This document shows positions 17,153 to 25,691 of a DNA stretch of 64,000 nt, one piece after another. The notes beneath the pieces are model-generated. The model made no database searches and was not told the DNA's origin. It worked only from the letters and a program-made list of their open reading frames with translations. How positions within the stretch are numbered: the first letter of the stretch is position 1; each line of letters starts with the position of its first letter. The position numbers were made by a program, and so were the translations under genes. Source of the stretch: CALBPI01 sp038533155 (GTDB taxonomy: Bacteria > Pseudomonadota > Gammaproteobacteria > Steroidobacterales > Woeseiaceae); assembly GCA_038533155.1 (NCBI GenBank), contig JBCAZH010000003.1, forward strand, positions 56,635 through 120,634. Reading direction: 5' to 3'.

Positions 17153-18264
17153 TGAGCCGTCAGTTCGCGATACAGCGCCACTGTGCGAGCAGCGCAGCCC
17201 TCGGCTGTGTAGCGCTCAGCGAAGCGTCGATACGCGCACTCCGCCAGCGCCAATCGATCATTTGGATCGGCTAGCGAAGTCAGCGCGCGATAGAACGCGT
17301 CGGCTGTGTGTTCGTTCACAAGCAGTCCCGCAGCGCCCTCGTCCAGTACGTCTGGCATACCGCCGACTGCGTGCGCGAGCACTGCGACGCGAGCAGCCAT
17401 CGCCTCCAACATGACCATCGGCAACCCTTCGTGGTTTGACGTCATTGCAAGCGCGTCCATTTCGGCCAACGCTGCTGCCAGACCGTCCACGAAACCCCAA
17501 CGGCTCACTATGTCACCGGTGCCATCTCTGCGGATCTGCTCATCAAGCGCCTCGGACAACGGCCCATCGCCGAAAACATGAAAGTGGAAGCGCCGATCTT
17601 CCGCGCGCTTAGCTTCTCGCGCGATACCGAGGAAGATATCCGGGCGCTTCACATCGACCAACCTGCCAGCCAGACATACGTTGATCTTGCCATCAACTCG
17701 AAACTGATTCGTTGACGCTCGGCCAGGTGCCGTCGGCGCGATGCCGTTCTCGATCACGCGCACTTTCCGAATTGGATAAACACCGGCCATCTTCTCAGCT
17801 AGCTCAGTTGTGACCATAATCATGGCGTGTTGCAACCAACGCGCAGTCCAACGATCCAACGCGTGATTCAGCTTTCGCCGCAGCCCACGGTTGGAAAACT
17901 CTGGCGCGCCATGCACTGTCCGCACTCCGACCCGCGCGCCCGCGATGGTCGCCGCGATACTACCAAGCACATTCTCTTTCTGACGATGCGTGTGTACGAC
18001 ATCAGGCATAGTGGCTTTCAGCAAACGAATCAAGCGGCGCACAATGTCGAGGCCGCTGAGTTGCGATTCCGGAATGACCTTGACATCAATGCTGACGTCT
18101 CGAAGACGCTCCGCCAGCAGACCTTCGTTAAGCAAGATGACCCGCACCTCCAGCCCATCAATCTGTTGCATGGCGCGGCACAGCTCAAATAGCTGCACTT
18201 CCGCTCCGGCCCATAGATCGCCAGATGCCAGATGAACGACTCTCATCGCTGAATCGACCATCAC
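17149..18264 (-). CDS. Glycosyltransferase family 4
   Basis: A 371-residue GT-B glycosyltransferase. The N-terminal GDLWAGAEVQLFEL loop, HTHRQKENVLG acceptor region and INVCLAGRLVDVKRPDIFLG donor-domain start are clear. The donor motif is SNHEGLPMVMLEAMAARVAVL. It is last in the XrtA core operon that runs leftward from 24.7 kb, and overlaps the FemAB-like gene by four bases. It is expected to build the exopolysaccharide repeat at the cytoplasmic membrane face. Confidence 0.88.
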   Translation of the reverse strand: MMVDSAMRVVHLASGDLWAGAEVQLFELCRAMQQIDGLEVRVILLNEGLLAERLRDVSIDVKVIPESQLSGLDIVRRLIRLLKATMPDVVHTHRQKENVLGSIAATIAGARVGVRTVHGAPEFSNRGLRRKLNHALDRWTARWLQHAMIMVTTELAEKMAGVYPIRKVRVIENGIAPTAPGRASTNQFRVDGKINVCLAGRLVDVKRPDIFLGIAREAKRAEDRRFHFHVFGDGPLSEALDEQIRRDGTGDIVSRWGFVDGLAAALAEMDALAMTSNHEGLPMVMLEAMAARVAVLAHAVGGMPDVLDEGAAGLLVNEHTADAFYRALTSLADPNDRLALAECAYRRFAERYTAEGCAARTVALYRELTAH

Positions 18265-19298
18265 GGGAGATTACGGACGATCCTCGGCCCGATGGTGTTT
18301 GCAACGGATACCGGCAGCTTTTGCCATACCTTAATCGCCATTGCGTATTTGGGATTATCGGGATTCATTTTCGGAGGCTCGCCACCGTCGGCAAGCCAGT
18401 AGTGCCAATGCAGCTGCCGCGGCTCAGCGCCCCACTGTCGCTTGAATCGATAGGTGCCAGCGTCGACGGTTGAACGGCCGAAATCAAAGCGCTTAAAGCC
18501 CGCCTCGATCGCGTAGCGCAAGACTTCCCAGTAGAGCAACATATTGATCGAAATCCGATTGAAGTCTCGCACGGTAGACGCCCACGGAATCTCCAACTGA
18601 TCGCGATGACCGATAAGAAAGGCGGCTGCAGCTGGCTTGCCACCAACGGTAATCGCCACGATCTTGATGTCGTCTGGAAAAGTGCTTGCCATCCGTTCGT
18701 AAAACGAGCTCGCATAGACCGGGGTACCAAGATCGCGCATGTTCCGGGCGAAGACTTCGTAGTAGAGCGGTACGAGCTCCGCACCGCCTACCTTGATCTC
18801 AGGGTTCTCGCGCAAGGGACGCCGCACCTGCGATCTCCGTTTGCTGCCGATGGCCTTGCCGAGAGCGTCTATCGACTCGGGCAGCTCGAGGATCATAGCG
18901 ACTTTATCATTGCGAACGGGCATATCGTCCATCGATATCTGATCGCGGAACTCGATATGCGATACATTCGACGCACTTCCAAGCTTCACTGCAGCTTCGA
19001 TTAGGGCATCGCGGGATACCGAGTCAGTCGACAACACACCACCGTAGTTGAGATACGGCATAGACACCATGAAGTTGCCGAACAGACGACTCTTAAGCTG
19101 AACCAAAGGCAGAACGCCAGTCACCGAATCGTCTTGTTCCGCCATCAGATAGCAAGGCCGTTGACGGAACTCGTGGGAGATCAATCGTCCCCAACGAAGA
19201 TCGTGGTAATGACTGGCTGCCGGGTGTGCACGAACGAACTTATCCCACCGTGCATCACCGGCATGCGGATCGACTGCGATCACGCGCGTCGTATTCAT
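18261..19298 (-). CDS. FemAB-like protein, PEP-CTERM/XrtA system-associated
   Basis: A 345-residue protein of the GNAT/FemAB superfamily, matching the XrtA-associated FemAB group (TIGR03019-like). Signatures are HYHDLRWGRLISHEFRQRP near residue 30, PYLNYGGVLS, GSKRRSQVRRPLRE near 175 and the hallmark FDFGRSTVDAGTYRFKRQWG near 285. Family members transfer an acyl or aminoacyl group, and the exact reaction in exosortase clusters is not established. It is coupled to the flanking glycosyltransferase and lies 18 bases after the deacetylase gene. Together with the AsnB-like and ATP-grasp genes it hints at amino-acid decoration of the glycan. Confidence 0.88.
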   Translation of the reverse strand: MNTTRVIAVDPHAGDARWDKFVRAHPAASHYHDLRWGRLISHEFRQRPCYLMAEQDDSVTGVLPLVQLKSRLFGNFMVSMPYLNYGGVLSTDSVSRDALIEAAVKLGSASNVSHIEFRDQISMDDMPVRNDKVAMILELPESIDALGKAIGSKRRSQVRRPLRENPEIKVGGAELVPLYYEVFARNMRDLGTPVYASSFYERMASTFPDDIKIVAITVGGKPAAAAFLIGHRDQLEIPWASTVRDFNRISINMLLYWEVLRYAIEAGFKRFDFGRSTVDAGTYRFKRQWGAEPRQLHWHYWLADGGEPPKMNPDNPKYAMAIKVWQKLPVSVANTIGPRIVRNLP

Positions 19299-19316
19299 CT
19301 ACAGACCCTGTCTCGT

Positions 19317-20198
19317 TCAGGCCGCACTCAATGCGAGCGGCGTTGCATCAAGTGCAATTTCGGACAGGACCTCATCCATTCGTCCGAACCGGAAGTCCTT
19401 CAACAACTGACGGAGTCGCGCTTCCGTTTTGTCCAGGTTGTTGTAATGTCGGAATCGCGAAAACGCAGATGCGTCGATTCTCGGTTGGTCTGGATCGACT
19501 TCCCACGGGTGGAGGTAGAATACGAACGGTCTTCGCTCGACCGCGTTGACGCGTCGCAAGCCCATCCGTGTCAACCAGTATGGAAACAACCGAAAATACC
19601 CACCACCTGCAACAGGAACCTTCAAGCCGACGAGTCGTGAAGTTGTAATCGGAAACTCCACTAATTGACCACCATTGGGCGCCTTGAGTTGGTAAGGATG
19701 CCGCGGCGAGTCGGGAATACCGTAATTATCGTGGTGCACGGGGAAGATGCTGGAGTCATAGGTGAATCCAGCATCCACCAAGACATCGAGCGCCCATAAC
19801 GAGCGACGAGTAATAGAATAGCTCGCCGCTCGATAACCGTTTACCGATTCCCCGATCGCGTCCTCAAGTATGCGTTTGGCGCGAATAGTCTCTTCACGGA
19901 ACACCTCCGGCGCCTGCTCGTAGATCAACTGATGACTGAACCCGTGACACGCGACCTCGTGACCTGCGTCGTGAATGCGTCTGACAAGTTCCGGGTAGCG
20001 CTCCGCCACCCAACCCAAGGTGAAGAAGGTACCTTGGACTCCCGCCTCCTCAAAAACCTGCAGACAGCGTTCTGTGTTCGCGATCACTCGTGACGGTTGT
20101 GTCGCCCAGGTTCTCGTGTCAACGGCGTCCTTGAACGCGGCAACCTGAAAATGCTCTTCAACGTCGACCGTGATGGCGTTGACAATGTTGCTACTCAT
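19317..20198 (-). CDS. XrtA-associated polysaccharide deacetylase (DUF3473)
   Basis: A 293-residue CE4 deacetylase of the XrtA-associated type (TIGR03006-like). The catalytic start is AITVDVEEHFQVAAF (residues 8-22). The metal His motif is ACHGFSHQ. The C-terminal DUF3473 part has YFRLFPYWLTRMG and FYLHPWEVDP. The ATG at 20198 is chosen because it overlaps the stop of the beta-barrel gene as ATGA and is preceded by GAGGT. It deacetylates the polysaccharide or its lipid-linked precursor. It is embedded in the XrtA core operon. Confidence 0.92.
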   Translation of the reverse strand: MSSNIVNAITVDVEEHFQVAAFKDAVDTRTWATQPSRVIANTERCLQVFEEAGVQGTFFTLGWVAERYPELVRRIHDAGHEVACHGFSHQLIYEQAPEVFREETIRAKRILEDAIGESVNGYRAASYSITRRSLWALDVLVDAGFTYDSSIFPVHHDNYGIPDSPRHPYQLKAPNGGQLVEFPITTSRLVGLKVPVAGGGYFRLFPYWLTRMGLRRVNAVERRPFVFYLHPWEVDPDQPRIDASAFSRFRHYNNLDKTEARLRQLLKDFRFGRMDEVLSEIALDATPLALSAA

Positions 20199-21526
20199 CC
20201 ACCCGACCTCGAGTTGCGCGGCTGCCAAACCAGAGTCATTCGGACCGTGTCATCATCGAAACTCTGGATACCTACGGTGCTGTCACGCTCACCATGTGTG
20301 ACTAGAAAGTTGAGTGAGAGAGTACGCGTCAGTTGCTTGCCCACAGTGAATTGGGCGAACAAGTTGTCATCCGAGCGACCATCCGCGAAATCATTCTGCG
20401 TGTAACCGAAGTTTGCGCCGACGCGCCAGCCACTGGGTAAGTCGCGGCTGGCGCCGAAGTTGACGCCAAAACCCTCGCGGTCCTGAACGTCAGTCACATC
20501 GAAGTCGAAATCGAAAAACCGAACCGCTGCGGTAACATTGCCGTTGCGCTGGGTGGACGTCAGCGTGACGCCTCCGGTTCGCTGCTCCAGTGCGTCCGCG
20601 ACGGCATTCTGCTCCAACGCAGGATTGGAAATTGCATTGCCAATGTTTCTGTCGCCAAGAAACTGGGTGAACAACTGCCCACTGTCAGTTAGCTGCTGGC
20701 TATAGTTGAACGAAACACGAAGCCGGGAGGTCAGGTCCCGTCCGAGACCCAAGACGATGACACTACCGTCGAGCTCGTCCCTATCGCCATCAAAATTCAC
20801 TCGGTTGTACCCGAGCTCGACATCGAGGCTCGATCGGGAGGTGCGGCTGGCGAACGTGACGGTCGCTGCCTGACGGTCGAAATCCGGGTCAATCTCCCTA
20901 TCAAAGTCAGTAGTCGCACTACTGGCGTTCAGCGACAACGTGCGGTTGGCACTGAGGTTCCGGACGTAGGACAGCTCTCCGTTTAATCCATTGTTGTTCT
21001 GCGGCGAATCCTCGAAGCTGACATCCCTATAGAACGCAGACACACGAATCTGGTTCGTCGCATTGAGTGGCAGTGACACAATTGGGCCCGTCGAGAATAC
21101 ATTGACGTCCTCGCGGTTTTGGGGATTGTCCGGTGCAAAAATATCGTTCAGGACCTGCCCGAATGAATCGGCAATCTGCCAGGTCAGAATCCGATCAATG
21201 AGATCAAACTGAAAATTCGCGTTAAGTGATCCAAGCGTTTCATCATCGTTGGTATCTTTCGTGTAAACACGGTGTTCAACATCGAGGTCAATCGTACCGT
21301 TGATCGAGCGAGTGTCTGCATCAATATCCAGCGCGACGCCCGCGATGGCTGCGGTCTCGTCGAGACCATCCTCTGCGCTGCGATTGATATTGTTGGTGTT
21401 TGCGACACCCGCCGAAAGCTCGTACGCAACATCAACGTCGGCACGGCCAGGTGCCGCTGCGAGGCCCGACGCCAACACTAGAAGAGCACAGTAATGGGTT
21501 CGGGTTCTCGTTGTTATTGTTTTCAT
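20195..21526 (-). CDS. XrtA/PEP-CTERM-associated outer-membrane beta-barrel protein
   Basis: A 443-residue secreted protein with signal peptide MKTITTRTRTHYCALLVLAS, cleaved near GRA-DVDV. The start at 21526 is chosen for that signal; longer upstream readings add a non-signal stretch. The mature protein has alternating-residue beta-strand patterns throughout (SLDVELGYNRVNFD, RVSFNYSQQLTDS, WRVGANFGYTQNDF) and ends with VRMTLVWQPRN. This matches the TIGR03016-type beta-barrel of exosortase A clusters, probably an outer-membrane component of polysaccharide secretion. It lies 13 bases after the autokinase gene in the core operon. Confidence 0.88.
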   Translation of the reverse strand: MKTITTRTRTHYCALLVLASGLAAAPGRADVDVAYELSAGVANTNNINRSAEDGLDETAAIAGVALDIDADTRSINGTIDLDVEHRVYTKDTNDDETLGSLNANFQFDLIDRILTWQIADSFGQVLNDIFAPDNPQNREDVNVFSTGPIVSLPLNATNQIRVSAFYRDVSFEDSPQNNNGLNGELSYVRNLSANRTLSLNASSATTDFDREIDPDFDRQAATVTFASRTSRSSLDVELGYNRVNFDGDRDELDGSVIVLGLGRDLTSRLRVSFNYSQQLTDSGQLFTQFLGDRNIGNAISNPALEQNAVADALEQRTGGVTLTSTQRNGNVTAAVRFFDFDFDVTDVQDREGFGVNFGASRDLPSGWRVGANFGYTQNDFADGRSDDNLFAQFTVGKQLTRTLSLNFLVTHGERDSTVGIQSFDDDTVRMTLVWQPRNSRSGG

Positions 21527-21539
21527 GACCTGACCCCTG

Positions 21540-22484
21540 TCAGTTGTCCTTACTCTGTGTTCGGCCGTAACCATAGCCATATCCATAGCCGTACTCGGTA
21601 CCCGACAGACCGGCAACCGAACTCTGGTTCAGGATCAGATTAATCGCCTTGGACGAATCGATACAGCCTACGGCGTCTGCAGCTGCCTGCTGAGGCGTGC
21701 GTCCTGCGCAGACGACCATCGCAATCTGCCCCATATGTGAGGCCAATACTCGGGACTCTGGCGTAATCAGCAGTGGTGGCGAATCGAACAAGACTGCGCG
21801 GTTTTGATACTTTCGCGCTAGCCGCTGTGTCAGATCTGCCATCCGTTTGCTCGCGAGTAACTCTGTCGCCTGATCGTTGTGCTGTCCCGCTGGAAGCAGC
21901 GTCAACCCGGGCACATCAGTCGGCAGCAGCAGATCTTCGACGCGCAATTTCGGGTCGACCAGAAGATCGATCAGGCCCGGTTCCTTTGAAACACCGAAAA
22001 TCCGCGAAATATGTGGCTTCGGTACGTCTGCATCAACGAGCAAGACACTGACATCAGTCTCGCTAGCCATACTGAGCGCGAGGTTGATGCAAGTAAAAGT
22101 CTTGCCGTCGCCGGACAGTGCACTCGATACCATGATCAGATTCCCATCTTCGATCACGCCCACGTTCTTGCCGACCGCATTGTCGAGCAACGGGCGCTTG
22201 ATCAGTCGATATTGATCTGCCAGCAAACGCTGCTGCATCTCAGGCGCGAGCAACCCGGCTTCACGAAGCTTGTCCCGATCCACCTCAACCACCTTGTGGG
22301 TTCGGTACTCTCCGGTAGCGTCGATCGACTCCTCGCGCATTGCAAGCGTCGCGATGGTATCGTCTCGCGGATCGCGGGCCGGCTCCTGTTCCGCAGCACC
22401 TGTCTCGCCATTGTCGATCCGCGCCGGATCTCTAGTGGCTTTGGCGTCGCGGATACGCTTCAGTGCATTCTGGATCTTGCTCAT
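21540..22484 (-). CDS. XrtA-associated tyrosine autokinase (BY-kinase)
   Basis: A 314-residue cytoplasmic BY-kinase of the TIGR03018 type. Walker A is SSALSGDGKTFTC (about residues 118-130), Walker A' LLVDADVPKP (about 148-157) and Walker B VLFDSPPLL (about 234-242). The C-terminus has a tyrosine cluster EYGYGYGYGYGR, the autophosphorylation tail. It partners the separate Wzz-like protein encoded next, 17 bases upstream, and controls chain length by phosphorylation cycles. The LMW phosphatase at 7.4 kb is the likely eraser. It is part of the core operon. Confidence 0.94.
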   Translation of the reverse strand: MSKIQNALKRIRDAKATRDPARIDNGETGAAEQEPARDPRDDTIATLAMREESIDATGEYRTHKVVEVDRDKLREAGLLAPEMQQRLLADQYRLIKRPLLDNAVGKNVGVIEDGNLIMVSSALSGDGKTFTCINLALSMASETDVSVLLVDADVPKPHISRIFGVSKEPGLIDLLVDPKLRVEDLLLPTDVPGLTLLPAGQHNDQATELLASKRMADLTQRLARKYQNRAVLFDSPPLLITPESRVLASHMGQIAMVVCAGRTPQQAAADAVGCIDSSKAINLILNQSSVAGLSGTEYGYGYGYGYGRTQSKDN

Positions 22485-22501
22485 TTTTTACAGCCTTGTG
22501 A

Positions 22502-24055
22502 CTACCGCGCCGCCATCATGGCGCGAACCGCTTCCATGCCCTGCTCACGAGTAATCAAAACGATCAGAAACACGCCGACCAAAGCCGCGAGACCTGTTGC
22601 GAATACCCCAAACTGCGCGATTCTCTGTTTCTTTCTCTCTTCATTGACCACCAAAGAAATGCTGCCGAGCACCGGCAAGCCAAGTTTGTCGCGCAGCGCG
22701 CCTGTGTGATGAAACACAGGTCGAATTTGACTGATCAGAAATGCGATGCCGCCGCCTGCAGCGAGACCGGCGAGCAACACGCCAGCGAGTAGTACAGGCC
22801 GATTCGGCGATTCCGGCCGTTCGGGCACCAGCGGCGGGTTGATGATTTGAAACTGGACGTCCTCGCTCTTGTCAGCCGAATCGGACAGCTCCGCTAACTC
22901 GAGGCGTTCACTCAAATTCTGGTATTGCTGTTCTTTGACGCCGTAGTCCCGATTGAGGCGTTGCAGCTCAGCCTCAACCTGCGGCAGAACGTCGACTAGA
23001 CCCTGCAGGCGAGTAATGTTGCGGCTCGCTGCGTACTCCTCCTCGGCCTTAGCAGCGATTTCGACGTCGATGTTATTCAGCTCTATCTTAATGCTCTGGT
23101 AGACCGGGTTGTCTGACGCGACACCGCCCGTCGATGCGAGCTCGGCTAGCGTTTCCTCGCGACGCCGCTCGAGCTCCTCCAGCACGGACTTCGTCTGAAT
23201 CACATCGGGATGAAGATCCGTGAATCGCAGCGACAACTCCTCCAACTTTCGACGGTTCTCGTTGATTCGCTCATCGAGATCGGCGATTGGACCCGATTCG
23301 GCGGTTGCTTGAACGATAGGGGTTTCGCCGGCCAGCTGCGCCTCTAGCGCATCGCGCTTACGACGCATCAGCGACAATTCGGAACGGATAGCGTCCCTCG
23401 TCGTCATCGCCTCTTGCAGACTGCTGTAGTAGTCGGAACCCTCATCTGGCATTCGGCCGATATTCTCTCGTTTAAAGTCGGCTAGGCGCTTCTCCGCCGC
23501 CGTCAATTCGAGCTCAAGGTCGGCGAGTTGCTCGCGCAAAAAACGCTGCGAATTCTCTGCGCCTTCGCGATTCGCTCCAAGCGAGTTCTCCACAAAGTTG
23601 TTCAGCAGCGTCTCCACGACCACTTTTGTTAGCATAGGATCGGTATCGGAGTAACTCAGGCTGTAGAGATTGGGGTCAGATTTAGCGTTGTTCGAAATCG
23701 ACACGCGCTCGCGCAGACTCCTGGCAACATCCGTGACCGAGCGGCTCTCATTCACTCTCAAGCTGAGATCAGTCTCGAGCACGACCTCCTCGAGCTGCTG
23801 CTGCCCGAGCAAAGCTTTGGTGACTAGATCCAGCTGATCACTAACATCGGTATCGACAATCAGGCCTTCCAGCGTTGGTCGAAGCTGCGAGTTGGTATCC
23901 ACGTAGACTTGGGCCGACGCTCCGTAGCTATCCGGCAACAACAGCACAGCAAACCAGCCGCCGAGACAAACGAGCCACGCCGCCACCAAAGCGACGACGC
24001 GGAAGCGCCACATACCGCGCGCCTCGGATACGAGATATTCCAATTGTTCACGCAC
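22502..24055 (-). CDS. XrtA system polysaccharide chain-length determinant (Wzz/GumC)
   Basis: A 517-residue inner-membrane PCP-2-type protein (TIGR03007-like). It has a first membrane helix near residues 20-40, a long periplasmic domain rich in coiled coil (about 150-420) and a second helix near 430-450. The GTG at 24055 is chosen because it follows the Wza gene stop by one base, with GGAGG twelve bases upstream. Longer readings run into that gene. It sets polysaccharide length and links polymerase to outer-membrane export with the autokinase. It has no kinase domain of its own. Confidence 0.92.
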   Translation of the reverse strand: MREQLEYLVSEARGMWRFRVVALVAAWLVCLGGWFAVLLLPDSYGASAQVYVDTNSQLRPTLEGLIVDTDVSDQLDLVTKALLGQQQLEEVVLETDLSLRVNESRSVTDVARSLRERVSISNNAKSDPNLYSLSYSDTDPMLTKVVVETLLNNFVENSLGANREGAENSQRFLREQLADLELELTAAEKRLADFKRENIGRMPDEGSDYYSSLQEAMTTRDAIRSELSLMRRKRDALEAQLAGETPIVQATAESGPIADLDERINENRRKLEELSLRFTDLHPDVIQTKSVLEELERRREETLAELASTGGVASDNPVYQSIKIELNNIDVEIAAKAEEEYAASRNITRLQGLVDVLPQVEAELQRLNRDYGVKEQQYQNLSERLELAELSDSADKSEDVQFQIINPPLVPERPESPNRPVLLAGVLLAGLAAGGGIAFLISQIRPVFHHTGALRDKLGLPVLGSISLVVNEERKKQRIAQFGVFATGLAALVGVFLIVLITREQGMEAVRAMMAAR

Positions 24056-24056
24056 T

Positions 24057-24695
24057 TTAGAACAATGCCTCCGGAATAATGACAACGTCACCAGGGCGCA
24101 TCGCAACGTTCTGATCGATACGGCCTTTGTTCATTAGGTCATTCAAGCGGATTCGGTACTCGGTCGATTCGCCATTGACGTTTCTCACCAATTTGGCGCG
24201 ATTGCCCGCCGCAAACTCACCGAGACCGCCCACTGCAATCATGACATCAAGAATGGTCATACCTTCTCGGTAAGGGATGGCCTGCGGGTTTGCGGCCTGC
24301 CCCACAACACGCACCTGACCTTCATAAACCCCTTGGAAATTGGTCACGATGACATTCACCTGGGGCTGTTTGATGTAGATCTTCAAAACTTCTTCGATAT
24401 CTCGCGCCAGCACGGATGGCGTCTTGCCGACCGCAACCATATCCTCAACCAGTGGCGTCGATATCTTACCGTCGGGCCGCACCGGCACCGTTGCCGAAAT
24501 TTCTGGGTTTCGCCACACAAAAATCTCGAGTTCATCGCCCGGACCGATGCGGTATTTGCTGAGATCCGTTTCCGATGGCACCGTAGAGGCGCCAGCTTCG
24601 ACCGGTGGCAACGCGGGTGGAGAGCCGCATGCAGTAAGCAGCCCGACACAGGCCGACAGCATGACGATGACTGTTGTGCGTATGAGTATTTTCAC
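24057..24695 (-). CDS. Wza/EpsE-type polysaccharide export lipoprotein
   Basis: A 212-residue lipoprotein. The signal peptide ends in the lipobox LTAC near residue 23. A Poly_export domain (YRIGPGDELEIFVWRNPEISATVPVRPDG split over residues 49-77) and one SLBB domain (GQVRVVGQAANPQAIPYREG) follow. It matches the XrtA-associated exporter (TIGR03027-like), which forms or contributes to the outer-membrane channel. It is the first gene of the core operon and sits opposite the VanZ-like gene across a 127-base divergent promoter region with a sigma-54-like motif. Confidence 0.92.
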   Translation of the reverse strand: MKILIRTTVIVMLSACVGLLTACGSPPALPPVEAGASTVPSETDLSKYRIGPGDELEIFVWRNPEISATVPVRPDGKISTPLVEDMVAVGKTPSVLARDIEEVLKIYIKQPQVNVIVTNFQGVYEGQVRVVGQAANPQAIPYREGMTILDVMIAVGGLGEFAAGNRAKLVRNVNGESTEYRIRLNDLMNKGRIDQNVAMRPGDVVIIPEALF

Positions 24696-24749
24696 AGTGT
24701 CCCTCTCGCGGTCGGGAAAGTTGGTCTCAGGCAGGCGACCGTCCGCGAC

Positions 24750-24765
24750 AGCGTATATGATGCCA
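24750..24765 (-). promoter_or_regulatory. Candidate sigma-54 promoter of XrtA core operon
   Basis: On the minus strand TGGCAT and ACGCT give the diagnostic GG-N10-GC spacing of sigma-54 promoters, about 55 bases ahead of the export-lipoprotein start. The -24 element is good and the -12 element is weak. PrsK/PrsR systems of XrtA clusters are known to act with RpoN, which supports but does not prove it. Confidence 0.38.
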
Positions 24766-24822
24766 AAGTCGTTGTGATTCGACCAGAATCGATTGATTTA
24801 ATTCCGAAAATCTTCATCATTT

Positions 24823-25686
24823 ATGTCACATGATCGTCACATCGAACGCGCGCGTACCGCTCTGGCCATTGTGATCGTCGCGGCGGTGACCGTGGCTGTA
24901 CACGCGATCGATAGCGATCGAAGTTCCGTGATTCTGGGCGGCATACGGAATTCCGCGCACCTCCCCCTGTTCGTTTTTCTGACTCTGCTGATTCACAAAA
25001 TCACAAGTGCCAATAGCTTGAAGACTGTCGCGACCGTCGCGTGCATCTCGCTGCTCGCCGAGGGGTCGCAGTACGTGTCCGGCGGTGAGCCGGACGTGCT
25101 CGATCTGCTGTCCGATGCAGCAGGCTTGGCCATTGCGCTCAGTGCCTGGCGCCTGTGGTTCGCAAGTCGTCGACGATTGGCCTTGGGCTTTGTTCTGCTC
25201 GGATTCGCACCAATGGCATTCTGGTGCTGGACTTGGAAAGTGCGAGCGAATCAGATGCCCTGCATCGCCGACTTCGACAACCCATTCCTGTCGGCAATCC
25301 AACGACCACTCAACGCCGAAATCATCGAAGCGAACCCTAACGAGGTTCAACTTGCCCTGCAGCCCAACCGCTATGCCGGCATTAGGCTGATTGACCCGGT
25401 CGCAGACTGGTCTGGATTCAGTCAGATCGAAATCATGGTCTCGACCACACCGGAGACTCCGATCACGATTAGAATTCACGACAGTGCGCATAACAATGAA
25501 CACGCTGACCGTTACAACGAGCAGATCGCCGGTACGGGAGCAAAGCTGGTCATACCGCTGGAACGGATTCGACAGGCGCCCGCAGCACGCCCACTGAACC
25601 TTACGCAAATCTCAGAGGTGACCTTCTTCGCAGTCGACCCGGCACAGGGAACAACGCTCAAATTGGCCACGCCTTGCCTTCTGTAG
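24823..25686 (+). CDS. VanZ-like membrane protein with C-terminal domain
   Basis: A 287-residue protein. The N-terminal 115 residues have VanZ-type membrane helices and the conserved acidic SLLAEGSQYVSGGEPDVLDLLSD region split at residues 66-88. About 170 residues of predicted periplasmic beta-rich sequence follow. VanZ-like proteins occur in many cell-envelope clusters with unclear biochemical role. The C-terminal part (ADWSGFSQIEIMV, ITIRIHDSAHNNEH) looks like a carbohydrate-binding sandwich domain, but that is inference. It is transcribed alone and its stop lies five bases from the end of the opposing PrsT gene. Confidence 0.75.
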   Translation: MSHDRHIERARTALAIVIVAAVTVAVHAIDSDRSSVILGGIRNSAHLPLFVFLTLLIHKITSANSLKTVATVACISLLAEGSQYVSGGEPDVLDLLSDAAGLAIALSAWRLWFASRRRLALGFVLLGFAPMAFWCWTWKVRANQMPCIADFDNPFLSAIQRPLNAEIIEANPNEVQLALQPNRYAGIRLIDPVADWSGFSQIEIMVSTTPETPITIRIHDSAHNNEHADRYNEQIAGTGAKLVIPLERIRQAPAARPLNLTQISEVTFFAVDPAQGTTLKLATPCLL

Positions 25687-25691
25687 CGCAT

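Noticed and set aside
24826..25608. 260-codon reverse frame across the VanZ-like gene
   Set aside because: Antisense to a membrane protein with recognisable helices; translation has no domain features.
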